DNA of 28,494 nt, from contig CABUKW010000020.1 in the NCBI GenBank assembly GCA_902492275.1, positions 1 through 28,494 of the forward strand, written 5' to 3'. Source of the DNA: an uncultured Peptococcaceae bacterium. GTDB taxonomy: Bacteria; Bacillota; Peptococcia; Peptococcales; Peptococcaceae. Positions 16,625-24,730 of the stretch are shown piece after piece (the stretch's first letter is position 1; every line of letters starts with the position of its first letter). The notes below the pieces were generated by a model. That model did not search any database, was not told where the DNA came from, and was given only the letters and a program-made list of their open reading frames with translations. The position numbers were made by a program, and so were the translations under genes.

Positions 16625-17977
16625 TTATTTTTTCCGCCAGTTTTCTTTCACGCGCAATTCGGCTCTTGTCAACGCCAACGCATTGGCCGCTACATCACGG
16701 GTAATGGTAGAGCCTGCGCCGATAAAGGCATTTTCCGCTACTGTGACTGGCGCAACTAAATTGGTATTGCTGCCGATAAAAGCGCCGTCCTCAATGGTTG
16801 TCTGATATTTATGAACGCCGTCATAATTGCAGGTAATGGTACCGCAGCCAATGTTGACGCCGCTGCCCACAAGCGAATCGCCCACATAAGAAAGATGGGG
16901 GATTTTGCTGCCCTGACCTACCTGTGATTTTTTGACTTCCACAAAATCACCGATTTTTACAGTGTCGGCCAATACCGTGCCAGGACGCAAATAGGCCATC
17001 GGGCCAATCTTGCAGCCATTGCCCACCACGCTTTCCACAATGACAGTGCTTTGAATATCGTTGCCATTGCCGATGGTGCTGTCCACAAAGCGGCAATTCA
17101 TACCAATGACATTATCACTGCCGATAACTGTTTTGCCTTCCAGCACAACATTTGGATAGATAATCGTGTCATTGCCGATGACCACATCGGCGCCAATATA
17201 AGTAGCCGCCGGATCCAACAGGGTAATACCGGCCAGCATGACTTCCTGACATTTCCGCTGCCGCAAAATCTGCTCAGCCTGCGATAGCTGCACCCGATTG
17301 TTGACGCCCAAACTTTCATGAAAATCTGTCAGTATAAAACCGCCCACTGGCAGTTGGTGCTGGTTCGCAATTTTAATCAGGTCGGTAAGATAATATTCTT
17401 TTTGCGCGTTGTTGGTATCTAACGCAGATAAATATTGCAGCAAAAATTTCTGATCGAAACAGTAGGTGCCGGTATTAATTTCCGAAATCAATTTTTCTTC
17501 CTCACTGGCATCTTTTTGTTCCACGATGGCGGCTATCTGACGCCCATTACGCACAATCCTACCGTAGCCGGCAGGATTTTCCGCACAGGCCGTCAATAAC
17601 GTAACGGCATTGCCTTCCGCCTGATGCTGCGCAATCAATTGTGAAACGGTTTGCGGCCGCAAAAGCGGCGTATCGCCGCAGATTACCAGCACACAATCAT
17701 TATCAGCGGCCAAAGCAGGCGCTGCCTGCATCACAGCATGACCGGTTCCTAATTGTTCTTTTTGATAAACAATCTGCACCTGGCCTTCCACAACCTGCGC
17801 TACTTGCTCTCCGCCGTGACCCAACACGGCAATCTTGTCGGCTACGCCAGCTTGGCTCAGGCAATCTATCACCCATTGCACCATAGGTTTTCCCAGCGCT
17901 TTATGTAATACTTTCGGTAATTTGGATTTCATACGGGTTCCCTGGCCGGCTGCTAAAATAACTGCTGTTGTTCTCAT
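16625..17977 (-). CDS. glmU: Bifunctional UDP-GlcNAc pyrophosphorylase / GlcN-1-P acetyltransferase GlmU
   Basis: A 450-aa cytoplasmic enzyme that makes UDP-N-acetylglucosamine for peptidoglycan. The N-terminal nucleotidyltransferase has LAAGQGTRMKSKLPK at residues 8-22, then GTGHAV and VICGDTPLL near 98-106. The C-terminal part is a left-handed beta-helix with hexapeptide repeats (for example IGADVVIGNDTII, IGPMAYLRPGT), and it keeps the acetyltransferase segment GCGTITCNYDG. It ends at RVKENWRKK, close to the usual length. ATG at 17977 follows AAAGGAGAAGAA. The upstream gap holds a MITE-like element that would be part of its leader. Confidence 0.97.
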   Translation of the reverse strand: MRTTAVILAAGQGTRMKSKLPKVLHKALGKPMVQWVIDCLSQAGVADKIAVLGHGGEQVAQVVEGQVQIVYQKEQLGTGHAVMQAAPALAADNDCVLVICGDTPLLRPQTVSQLIAQHQAEGNAVTLLTACAENPAGYGRIVRNGRQIAAIVEQKDASEEEKLISEINTGTYCFDQKFLLQYLSALDTNNAQKEYYLTDLIKIANQHQLPVGGFILTDFHESLGVNNRVQLSQAEQILRQRKCQEVMLAGITLLDPAATYIGADVVIGNDTIIYPNVVLEGKTVIGSDNVIGMNCRFVDSTIGNGNDIQSTVIVESVVGNGCKIGPMAYLRPGTVLADTVKIGDFVEVKKSQVGQGSKIPHLSYVGDSLVGSGVNIGCGTITCNYDGVHKYQTTIEDGAFIGSNTNLVAPVTVAENAFIGAGSTITRDVAANALALTRAELRVKENWRKK

Positions 17978-18003
17978 AAAAATTCTTCTCCTTTTTATTT
18001 TTC

Positions 18004-18144
18004 TGGTTCTGTTAAGTTATTCGGGAAAAAAGTCCTGAAAGCCCTTTATATCAAACTTTGCAGTCTTGGTCTTTATCTCCCTAAATGAATCTTACTCCCA
18101 CGCTATTCTTGGTTATATTCTTTCATATCTTCTTAACAGAACCA
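18004..18144. mobile_element. MITE-like element with 13-bp perfect terminal inverted repeats
   Basis: TGGTTCTGTTAAG (18004-18016) and CTTAACAGAACCA (18132-18144) are exact inverse complements 115 bp apart. The same hexamer TTTTTC flanks both outer ends (17998-18003 and 18145-18150), which looks like a target duplication, although the site is T-rich. There is no ORF inside. The repeat tip GGTTCTGTT resembles ends of IS6-type elements as I recall them. The alternative is a long closing helix of a structured glmU leader RNA. I recognise no riboswitch class inside. Confidence 0.5.
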
Positions 18145-18200
18145 TTTTTCTAAAAAATTGCCTTTCTTGTTATCCATTCTTAGTTGTTTTAAACCGTTTT

Positions 18201-18226
18201 GTTGCACCTTTTAACTGTAATGCAAC
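18201..18226. other. Small inverted repeat in the glmU-islA gap
   Basis: GTTGCA (18201-18206) and TGCAAC (18221-18226) flank 14 bases. The rest of 18145-18430 holds no credible gene or recognised RNA. A GCTC-TATT-GAGC mini-hairpin lies near 18332-18343. Confidence 0.3.
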
Positions 18227-18430
18227 GAAGATATTGCCTATAGTTTACCATATTTTTTTCAGGGAAACAATATCGCGGCGCCTTGTCAAATAAATTAATT
18301 CCAGCAGGCTTTTTCCCTATGATTGCGCAAACTGGCTCTATTGAGCATTTTCTTCGGAAGGCCCCCAATTTTCTTGCAACTTATTGTTACAATAGAAGTA
18401 CGCATGGAAGGAATAAGAGATACTAATGTG

Positions 18431-18459
18431 TTGTATAATGTTGGGTTCTTAGCTATAAT
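18431..18459 (+). promoter_or_regulatory. Predicted islA promoter
   Basis: TTGTAT (18431-18436) and a perfect TATAAT (18454-18459) are 17 bp apart. A second TATAAT lies at 18434-18439 with a poor -35. The start site would be near 18466, about 78 nt before the islA ATG. Confidence 0.6.
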
Positions 18460-18473
18460 GAAAACAGTTAAAA

Positions 18474-18493
18474 ATTGAAGTGAAAACTTCAAT
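18474..18493 (+). other. 5' leader hairpin with GAAA tetraloop
   Basis: ATTGAAGT (18474-18481) and ACTTCAAT (18486-18493) form a perfect 8-bp stem closed by GAAA, a stable GNRA loop. It would lie almost at the 5' end of the islA mRNA, where such hairpins protect transcripts. Confidence 0.6.
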
Positions 18494-18543
18494 CAAAAAA
18501 TACACTTTTATTTTAATTAAAAAAGAAAGGATGATTTTCCACC

Positions 18544-21048
18544 ATGACACAACCAATTCAATGTTGTTACTCTCCGCATGAAGAGCACATTATGGCTGCT
18601 GCTGACGGAGACACCAGCTACAAAAAAGGCAGAGAAAGAATTTACAAAATTTTAGACCGTAACCAGAACTTAAAACCAGTTATTGATGCTGAACGTGCAA
18701 AATACTTCACAGAATCCATGGCTCAGACCGAAGGTGAACACCTGACTCTGAGATGGGCAAAAGCTCTGATGAACATTGCAAAAAACATCACTGTTTATGT
18801 TGAAGAAGACAGCTTACTGGCCGGTCGTATTGGCTGCCAGGGTCGTTATGGTATTCTGTATCCTGAACTGGATGGCGATATTTTTGAAGAAGCTATCAAA
18901 TTATTGCCAACCCGTGTTACTTCTCCATTTAACATGACGCAGGAAACAGTTGACACAATTCTGAATGACATCGCTCCATACTGGGATGCTAAAACAGGCA
19001 GAGGTAAAACATTCTTTAACGACTTATATGATGCACTGCCAGAAGATACTCTGAAAGTAACCTATGAACCAGAATTCAAATCTACTTCTAGATTTATCGT
19101 AAATGAAACCGCTTCTTTCCGTTCCTCCAACCAGTGGGTACCAGACTATGAAAAAGTTCTGAAAAGAGGTTTCAAAGGTCTGAAAGAAGAAGCTCAGGCT
19201 AAATTAGACGCTCTGGATCCATTTGATCCACTGGACAACGTAAATCAGAAACCATTCTATGAAGCAATCGTAATTCTGTGCGATGCTATCGTACTGTGGG
19301 CTAACCGTTACGCTGACCTGTATGAAAAAGAAGCTGAAAAATGCACCGATCCTGTACGGAAACAGGAAATGGTAGACATCGCAGCTCGTTGCCGTTGGGT
19401 ACCAGAAAACCCAGCTCGTGACTTCCGTGAAGCTGTACAGTCTCAGTGGTTTACCCAGATGTTCTCCCGTCTGGAACAGAAAACTGGTACAATCGTATCC
19501 AACGGTCGTATGGACCAGTATCTGTATCCATACTACAAAGCTGACAAAGAAGCTGGTAAACTGACAGACGAACAGGCTATGGAAATGCTGGAATGCATGT
19601 GGGTTGCTATGGCTCAGTTCATCGACCTGTACATGTCCGTAACTGGTGGTGCATTCAACGAAGGTTATGCACACTGGGAAGCTGTTACCATCGGTGGTCA
19701 GACTCCAGATGGTCAGGATGCTACCAATGAATTGACCTATCTGTTCTTAAAATCCAAACAGGAATTCCCACTGCACTATCCAGACTTAGCTGCACGTGTT
19801 CATTCTCGTTCTCCACAGAGATATATCGAAGAATGCGCTAAAACAATTAAAGAAGGTTCCGGTTTCCCGAAACTGTTAAACGACGAAGAAATCGTTCTGC
19901 AGTTAGTATCTAACGGCGCTAAAATTGAAGAAGCTTACGACTACGCTGTATCTGGTTGTGCAGAAGCCAGAATGCCGAACCGTGATACCTTTACCTCCGG
20001 CGGTGTATACATCAACTTTGCATCCGCAATCGAAATGGTAATGTACAATGGTCGTACCTATAAAACTGGGGATGAATTACTGGGTCTGGAAACAGGCGAA
20101 GTTGAAACCTTCAAAACTTGGGATGATGTATGGAATGCATACGTTGCTCAGGCTAGAAACCTGTTGAGACACGCTTTCATTCAGCAGAAAAATATCGACA
20201 GACTGCGTGAAAAACACTTTGCAGCTCCTCTGTTATCCGCTATGCATGACCTGTGCATGGAACAGGGTCTGGACCTGCATACTGAATTTATCCCAGGCGG
20301 CGTTGACATCGGGTACTTTGAATCCATGGGCTTCGGTACTGTAGTTGACTCCCTGGCTGCTATCAAAAAATTAGTATTCGACGAAAAAGTTACCACTCTG
20401 GTTGAAATCAGAGAAGCTATGAAAGCAAACTTCGAAGGTTACGAAGTATTGAGACAGCGTTTACTGAACGCTCCGAAATATGGTAACAACGATCCATACG
20501 CTGATGAAATCGGTAAAGCTTGCGACTTAGTATGCTCCGAATTCACCGACAAATATTCCAAATCTTTGGGTATTGAATACTGCCTGCGTTATGTACCATT
20601 TACATCTCACGTACCATTTGGTAAAGTTGTAGGTGCTACACCTAACGGTCGTGTTGCTTACTTCCCACTGTCTGATGGTTCTTCCGCTTCCCATGGTTGC
20701 GATACACACGGCCCAACAGCAGTTCTGTTAAGTAACTATCATACCAAAAACCCAGGCTTCCATGACAGAGCAGCTCGTCTGTTGAACATCAAATTTGACC
20801 CAAGCACCGTTGCTGGCGAAGATGGTACCAAGAAACTGGCTTCCTTCATCAGAACCTGGTGTGACCTGAAACTGTGGCATGTACAGTTCAACGTAATCAA
20901 CAAAGAAACTCTGATTGCTGCTCAGCAGAACCCAGATCGTTACAGAGGCTTAATCGTTCGTATCGCTGGTTACAGTGCATACTTCTGCGATCTGTCTCCG
21001 TCCTTGCAGGATGACCTGATTGCTCGTACACAGCAGACAACCATCTAA
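18544..21048 (+). CDS. islA: Glycyl radical enzyme, isethionate sulfite-lyase IslA
   Basis: An 834-aa cytoplasmic, oxygen-sensitive enzyme that should cleave isethionate (2-hydroxyethanesulfonate) to acetaldehyde and sulfite. The catalytic cysteine loop is SGCAEARMPNRDT with Cys472 and Glu474; the glycyl radical motif is RIAGYSAYF with Gly809. Arg193 and Gln197 in FRSSNQW and Arg682 in LRYVPF fall at the positions I recall for sulfonate binding in Bilophila IslA (189, 193, 678), each shifted by four, and the length is near 830. The main alternative is the related dihydroxypropanesulfonate lyase HpsG. Choline and diol lyases fit less well. GAAAGGA lies about 9 nt before the ATG. Codon use is strongly biased (GAA, AAA, CTG, GGT, CGT), unlike its neighbours, so expression should be very high. 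Confidence 0.85.
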   Translation: MTQPIQCCYSPHEEHIMAAADGDTSYKKGRERIYKILDRNQNLKPVIDAERAKYFTESMAQTEGEHLTLRWAKALMNIAKNITVYVEEDSLLAGRIGCQGRYGILYPELDGDIFEEAIKLLPTRVTSPFNMTQETVDTILNDIAPYWDAKTGRGKTFFNDLYDALPEDTLKVTYEPEFKSTSRFIVNETASFRSSNQWVPDYEKVLKRGFKGLKEEAQAKLDALDPFDPLDNVNQKPFYEAIVILCDAIVLWANRYADLYEKEAEKCTDPVRKQEMVDIAARCRWVPENPARDFREAVQSQWFTQMFSRLEQKTGTIVSNGRMDQYLYPYYKADKEAGKLTDEQAMEMLECMWVAMAQFIDLYMSVTGGAFNEGYAHWEAVTIGGQTPDGQDATNELTYLFLKSKQEFPLHYPDLAARVHSRSPQRYIEECAKTIKEGSGFPKLLNDEEIVLQLVSNGAKIEEAYDYAVSGCAEARMPNRDTFTSGGVYINFASAIEMVMYNGRTYKTGDELLGLETGEVETFKTWDDVWNAYVAQARNLLRHAFIQQKNIDRLREKHFAAPLLSAMHDLCMEQGLDLHTEFIPGGVDIGYFESMGFGTVVDSLAAIKKLVFDEKVTTLVEIREAMKANFEGYEVLRQRLLNAPKYGNNDPYADEIGKACDLVCSEFTDKYSKSLGIEYCLRYVPFTSHVPFGKVVGATPNGRVAYFPLSDGSSASHGCDTHGPTAVLLSNYHTKNPGFHDRAARLLNIKFDPSTVAGEDGTKKLASFIRTWCDLKLWHVQFNVINKETLIAAQQNPDRYRGLIVRIAGYSAYFCDLSPSLQDDLIARTQQTTI

Positions 21049-21086
21049 TTGCTGTACAGCTTCATTTAAAAATTAAAAATAATCTG

Positions 21087-21117
21087 AATGGGCGGGTTTT
21101 GGACCCGCCCATTTTAG
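21087..21117 (+). terminator. Hairpin after islA (partial terminator)
   Basis: AATGGGCGGGT (21087-21097) and ACCCGCCCATT (21103-21113) form a perfect 11-bp stem with loop TTTGG, followed by a short TTTTAG. The weak T-tract fits read-through to islB and higher islA than islB mRNA. Confidence 0.8.
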
Positions 21118-21196
21118 AGTTTATTGTGAAATTTTAAAAACACAACCCGTACACAGTTCTGTTGTCGCAGGTTTGACGAATGTCCATATTTTTCTC

Positions 21197-21225
21197 TTGT
21201 TCTAGTTCTCCATTTCCGGTACAAT
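21197..21225 (+). promoter_or_regulatory. Possible islB promoter
   Basis: TTGTTC (21197-21202) and TACAAT (21220-21225) are 17 bp apart within the 241-bp gap after islA. The gap also has a distant 8-bp inverted repeat, GTTGTCGC (21161-21168) and GCGACAAC (21245-21252). Confidence 0.45.
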
Positions 21226-21289
21226 AGACACAAGAAACAACTCGGCGACAACCAGTTTCTACAAGTTCCAATTTTGAGGAGGTGCATCC

Positions 21290-22174
21290 ATGGAAGGTTG
21301 CGTATTTAACGTGCAGAAATATTCTGTACATGACGGCCCAGGCATTCGTACTATCGTATTCCTGAAGGGCTGTCCCCTGCACTGTAAATGGTGCTGTAAC
21401 CCTGAGTCCCAGCTGGCTCATCCACAAATTGCCTACAATCCGGAAAAATGCATTGGCGACGTTTGTATGCTTTGTGCAGATGTATGTCCGCAGAAAAACA
21501 TGTCCTTATTAGACACGAACAAAATCTGGATTAACCAGGACAATTGCATTCATTGTCTGGCTTGTGCCAAAGCGTGTCCGGCAAAGGCGATCAGCCTGTA
21601 CGGCGAATATCAAACGCCAGAACATTTTATCAATCAGGTTGAAGAAGATGCCATTTTCTATTCCCGCTCCGAAGGTGGGTTAACCCTAAGCGGCGGCGAA
21701 CCAACCATGCAAACAGAATTTGCTGTTGAATTGCTGAAGGACGCCAAAAGCCGCGGCATTACTACTGCCATCGAGACCTGCGGCGCTGTTCCCTGGGAGA
21801 GATGTCACGAAGTATATGACTATTTGGACTTCATCCATTTTGATATCAAACATCTCAATTCAGAAAAACACAAAGAATGGACCGGCCAAGGCAATGAAGT
21901 CATTTTGGATACCTTCCGCAAAATGCGCGAAGCCCATCCAAACACGCCCTGCGTCGCAAGAACGCCAATTATTCCCGGCTTTAATGATACCGAAGAAGAT
22001 ATTATCGCCATCCGCGATTTCGTAAAACAGTTCCCGAATACGACTTATGAAGTGCTGCGGTACCATCGGTATGGTACTACCAAATATAACTTCATCGGCC
22101 GTGAATATCCATTGGGCACGGAAGATTTAGATGCAGATTGGTTTAATCACCTAAAGGAACTCAGCCTGCAGTGA
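21290..22174 (+). CDS. islB: Glycyl radical enzyme activase IslB (radical SAM)
   Basis: A 294-aa radical SAM enzyme that installs the glycyl radical on IslA. Cys28, Cys32 and Cys35 form the CX3CX2C site of the radical SAM cluster in GCPLHCKWCCNPES. Two ferredoxin-like clusters follow: Cys54, 59, 62, 66 and Cys86, 89, 92, 96. This insert is typical of activases for GRE lyases but is absent from pyruvate formate-lyase activase. SGGEPTMQ near residue 145 is the SAM-binding glycine motif. ATG at 21290 follows GAGGAGGT by 6 nt. It is the second gene of the islA operon and is expressed at a lower level if the preceding hairpin acts as predicted. Confidence 0.9.
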   Translation: MEGCVFNVQKYSVHDGPGIRTIVFLKGCPLHCKWCCNPESQLAHPQIAYNPEKCIGDVCMLCADVCPQKNMSLLDTNKIWINQDNCIHCLACAKACPAKAISLYGEYQTPEHFINQVEEDAIFYSRSEGGLTLSGGEPTMQTEFAVELLKDAKSRGITTAIETCGAVPWERCHEVYDYLDFIHFDIKHLNSEKHKEWTGQGNEVILDTFRKMREAHPNTPCVARTPIIPGFNDTEEDIIAIRDFVKQFPNTTYEVLRYHRYGTTKYNFIGREYPLGTEDLDADWFNHLKELSLQ

Positions 22175-22240
22175 CCCATTGCCTGACACAATTTCTCTAC
22201 TGTGTAATTTGCTAAAATATGAATCAGGAAGGTTTTTAGA

Positions 22241-23389
22241 ATGGATAATTTCTCAATTCAAACAAAAATTTATTTTGGTGATGACGTACTGGATCATCTG
22301 GGCGAATTAAGCTGCCAACGTGTCATGATTGTGACAGACCCATTCATCGTGACCAATGGCTTGTTGGATATGATCATTCATCCCTTAGAAACTGCTAAAA
22401 TCGAATTTAAAGTTTTCAGCGATGTTGTGCCTGACCCTCCAATCACAAAAATTGTGCTGGGCGTCAAAGAATTGCTGGATTATAAACCTGAAGCTTTGAT
22501 TGCAGTGGGCGGCGGCTCTGCTATCGACTCGTCCAAAGCCATTCGGGAATTTGCTATGACGACGGAAAACTATCCGCGGATTCCGCTGATTGCCATTCCT
22601 ACCACAAGCGGTACCGGCTCGGAAGTGACCTCTTTCGCAGTCATTACCGATCCAGAAAAACACGTAAAATATCCGTTAATTTCCGATAGTTTGCTGCCCG
22701 ATGAAGCCATTTTAGATGCAGAACTGGTGCGCAGCGTACCGCCTCAGGTAACGGCTGATACCGGTATGGACGTATTCACCCATGCGTTAGAAGCTTTTGT
22801 CAGCGTCAATGAGAATGAATTTTCTTCTGCGCTGGCTGAAAAAGCAATTCAAATCGTCGGTTCTTATCTGCTGCGTGCTTATTATGACGGCAACGATATG
22901 GACGCCAGAAAGAAGATGCATTCAGCATCCTGCTTGGCCGGCCTGGCCTTCAACTCTGCCGGTCTGGGATTAAACCATGGTATGGCACATGCTTTAGGCG
23001 CTACCTTCCATATTCCTCATGGACGGGCCAACGCTTTGCTGCTGCCCCATATCATTCAGTTTAACTCTAATATCAACGAGCACAGTAAGAGCCAGCGTTC
23101 CTATCCACAGGTAGTCGAACGATATTCCACCATCGCCAGAAACCTGGGCTTAAACAGCTACAATGAAATCATGACAGTGCGTTCCTTGGCCAACTGGGTA
23201 CAGTTCATGCTGAAAGAATTGGATATGCCATTATCCATCTCTCAAATCGGAACGATTTCCAAAGAAGATTATTTCGCAGCAATTCCCCACATGGCCGATG
23301 AAGCCTTGGCCGATAACTGCACCAAAAATAATCCGCGCAAAGTGACCCGCGCCAATGTAGTAGAATTATATAAGCAGCTGTGGTATTAA
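22241..23389 (+). CDS. Iron-dependent (group III) alcohol dehydrogenase
   Basis: A 382-aa cytoplasmic NAD(P)-dependent dehydrogenase. The cofactor loop is GGGSAIDSSK (residues 90-99). Metal ligands by family pattern are Asp177, His181, His246 and His260 (TGMDVFTH, LNHGMAH, IPHG). It lies 66 bp after islB and before a good terminator, so it belongs to the operon. Two roles fit: reduction of acetaldehyde from IslA to ethanol, which restores NAD+, or reduction of sulfoacetaldehyde to isethionate like SarD of Bilophila. If the lyase were HpsG-like, hydroxyacetone reduction would be the role. The sequence does not settle it. AGGAAGG lies about 8 nt before the ATG. Confidence 0.85.
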   Translation: MDNFSIQTKIYFGDDVLDHLGELSCQRVMIVTDPFIVTNGLLDMIIHPLETAKIEFKVFSDVVPDPPITKIVLGVKELLDYKPEALIAVGGGSAIDSSKAIREFAMTTENYPRIPLIAIPTTSGTGSEVTSFAVITDPEKHVKYPLISDSLLPDEAILDAELVRSVPPQVTADTGMDVFTHALEAFVSVNENEFSSALAEKAIQIVGSYLLRAYYDGNDMDARKKMHSASCLAGLAFNSAGLGLNHGMAHALGATFHIPHGRANALLLPHIIQFNSNINEHSKSQRSYPQVVERYSTIARNLGLNSYNEIMTVRSLANWVQFMLKELDMPLSISQIGTISKEDYFAAIPHMADEALADNCTKNNPRKVTRANVVELYKQLWY

Positions 23390-23408
23390 AATATTACAAT
23401 AAAAAGTT

Positions 23409-23446
23409 TTCGCCTCAGGCTATACGGGCTTGAGGCGATTTTTTAT
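23409..23446 (+). terminator. Terminator of the islA operon
   Basis: TCGCCTCAGGC (23410-23420) pairs with GCTTGAGGCGA (23428-23438), one G-T wobble, followed by TTTTTTAT. A classic rho-independent terminator. Confidence 0.9.
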
Positions 23447-23545
23447 GATATCTGTCAACGTTTGCTGCGGCTTTCACAACCCCAATCATCACGAAATTAA
23501 AGAATCTGGCATTCCTGCCGCTTCAACCGCTGTGTTCGCGTTACG

Positions 23546-23761
23546 TTACTCTCCATCCTCCACGATCAGTAATTCCGTTCCTTCAACACATAACGTTCTG
23601 CAGAGTTTCATGTAAATTGTCACAGAAACATTGACGTCCTGTCTGCACAAAGTGCCAACATAGCGCTCCGAAATGTCCAATAAACCTGCCAAGTTTTCCT
23701 GCGTCAAATTCAGTTGGGCCAGCAACGCCCGAAGCTTTTTGTGATTTAACATCGCCTTCAT
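23546..23761 (-). CDS. Small XRE-family helix-turn-helix protein
   Basis: A 71-aa Cro/CI-type DNA-binding protein. ATG at 23761 is chosen because AAAGGAGG lies 8 nt upstream; an upstream GTG overlaps this site. Nearly the whole protein is the HTH fold (LNLTQENLAGLLDISERYVGT). There is no effector domain. It lies downstream of agrD but beyond a strong terminator, so it probably has its own promoter. The target is unknown; agr or islA control is possible by position only. Confidence 0.8.
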   Translation of the reverse strand: MKAMLNHKKLRALLAQLNLTQENLAGLLDISERYVGTLCRQDVNVSVTIYMKLCRTLCVEGTELLIVEDGE

Positions 23762-23864
23762 CTCGCTCACCTCCTTTCATGCTTTCAACATAAAAGGAAG
23801 CGGCTTTCTAGGAGGAAGACGCGGCGCACATCACCCCCAAAGCGCCCATTTTTTCAACCAATGC

Positions 23865-23897
23865 AAAAAGCGCCAGCCTGTTAAGCTGACGCTTTTT
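23865..23897 (-). terminator. Terminator of the agr operon
   Basis: On the minus strand AAAAAGCGTCAGC and GCTGGCGCTTTTT pair with one U-G wobble around TTAACAG, and end in TTTTTG. It lies 85 bp past the agrD stop. Confidence 0.88.
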
Positions 23898-23982
23898 GTA
23901 TGCCACGCATTGTAACATCCCTCTTCGCAAGAACAAACAGTACACGTTACCCATGCTTTTCCCGTAACTAGCCGACAGCCCG

Positions 23983-24132
23983 TTACCGTCTTGTCAGTTT
24001 TTCTGCATTTGCAGGGAATTTTGGCTGATAGCCAGGTCCATAGCAAGGCAGTTGGGCGGATAACTGGCCAGCCACCAAGGCTAAGGTGCAAAATGCTGTC
24101 GCCAAACGGGCAAATACTTTACTGTGTTTCAT
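23983..24132 (-). CDS. agrD: AgrD-like autoinducer peptide precursor
   Basis: A 49-aa precursor of a cyclic signal peptide, found by reading the frame after agrB. It starts MKHSKVFARLATAF, has an amphipathic/hydrophobic N-terminus, then the core QLPCYGPGYQPKFP with Cys30, and a charged tail ending EKLTRR. The Cys followed by YQPK-x-P and a KL-containing tail resembles clostridial cyclic lactone autoinducers. AgrB would cut the tail and close a thiolactone from Cys30, giving a ring such as Cys-Tyr-Gly-Pro-Gly or Cys-Tyr-Gly-Pro-Gly-Tyr. The start overlaps the agrB stop by 14 bp, which couples translation. AAGGG lies about 11 nt upstream. A Gly-Pro-Gly ring is unusual compared with the bulky aromatic rings I know. 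Confidence 0.85.
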   Translation of the reverse strand: MKHSKVFARLATAFCTLALVAGQLSAQLPCYGPGYQPKFPANAEKLTRR

Positions 24133-24718
24133 AATTCATCGTTCCCTTCTCCTGGAATTTTGCCAGCAGTAACAATGCCGTTGATGCAAAACAAGCCAAT
24201 GATGCGCTGAACACGATATCCAATTGCCCTAAGAATGTTGCGCAGAGCATTAACAGCCCTAATATGGCAAGAAGCATATAGCACTTTTTTTGGGCTGTTG
24301 CTTTCTCTATGCTGCTCAATCTACGGTTTGGATGATCTTGTATACCAAAATGATGCACAGACCAGCCTGCAAGCAATAAGCTGAAACCACTGAAAAACAG
24401 TTTCCCTTGTTCTGTAATATCCGGATATATCATTAAATTTACCGCAACGGTAAATAACAAGAGACCAAACAATAAACACCCTAACATACTAGGTGCGTGC
24501 CAACCACCCATATAACTGCGTGAAAATAAAAATATAACAGTAAAAATGATTGGTAACAGAAAACAGTGATAGTGTATCATCACAGCAAGACAAATTAAAT
24601 AATACAACACATTCATAAGCAGTACCGCAAAACAATATTCATAAACTTCTCTGTCTTCCTCTTGTATAATATTCTGCCGAATCAAGAGATCACATAACCT
24701 CGAAAGCGTTTTTTCCAT
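24119..24718 (-). CDS. agrB: AgrB-type accessory gene regulator protease
   Basis: A 199-aa membrane cysteine endopeptidase that processes and helps export AgrD. It has about five or six hydrophobic segments. The catalytic pair is His74 and Cys81 in GGWHAPSMLGC, the seven-residue spacing seen for His77/Cys84 of Staphylococcus AgrB. SYMGGWHA is the family hallmark. The length is typical. It starts 12 bp after agrC and overlaps agrD by 14 bp. Confidence 0.94.
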   Translation of the reverse strand: MEKTLSRLCDLLIRQNIIQEEDREVYEYCFAVLLMNVLYYLICLAVMIHYHCFLLPIIFTVIFLFSRSYMGGWHAPSMLGCLLFGLLLFTVAVNLMIYPDITEQGKLFFSGFSLLLAGWSVHHFGIQDHPNRRLSSIEKATAQKKCYMLLAILGLLMLCATFLGQLDIVFSASLACFASTALLLLAKFQEKGTMNYETQ

Positions 24719-24730
24719 CTGCTGTCCTCC

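Noticed and set aside
18320..18346. Sigma-54 promoter upstream of islA
   Set aside because: A TGGC word is present, but the matching TTGC at the -12 position is not.
23808..23954. A 48-aa ORF downstream of agrD on the minus strand
   Set aside because: The agr operon terminator (23865-23897) lies inside it, and it has no clear ribosome site or known motif.
23831..24091. An 86-aa minus-strand ORF overlapping agrD
   Set aside because: It is the other frame of agrD and the terminator. AgrD has the family layout and the coupling to agrB; this one has no coherent features.
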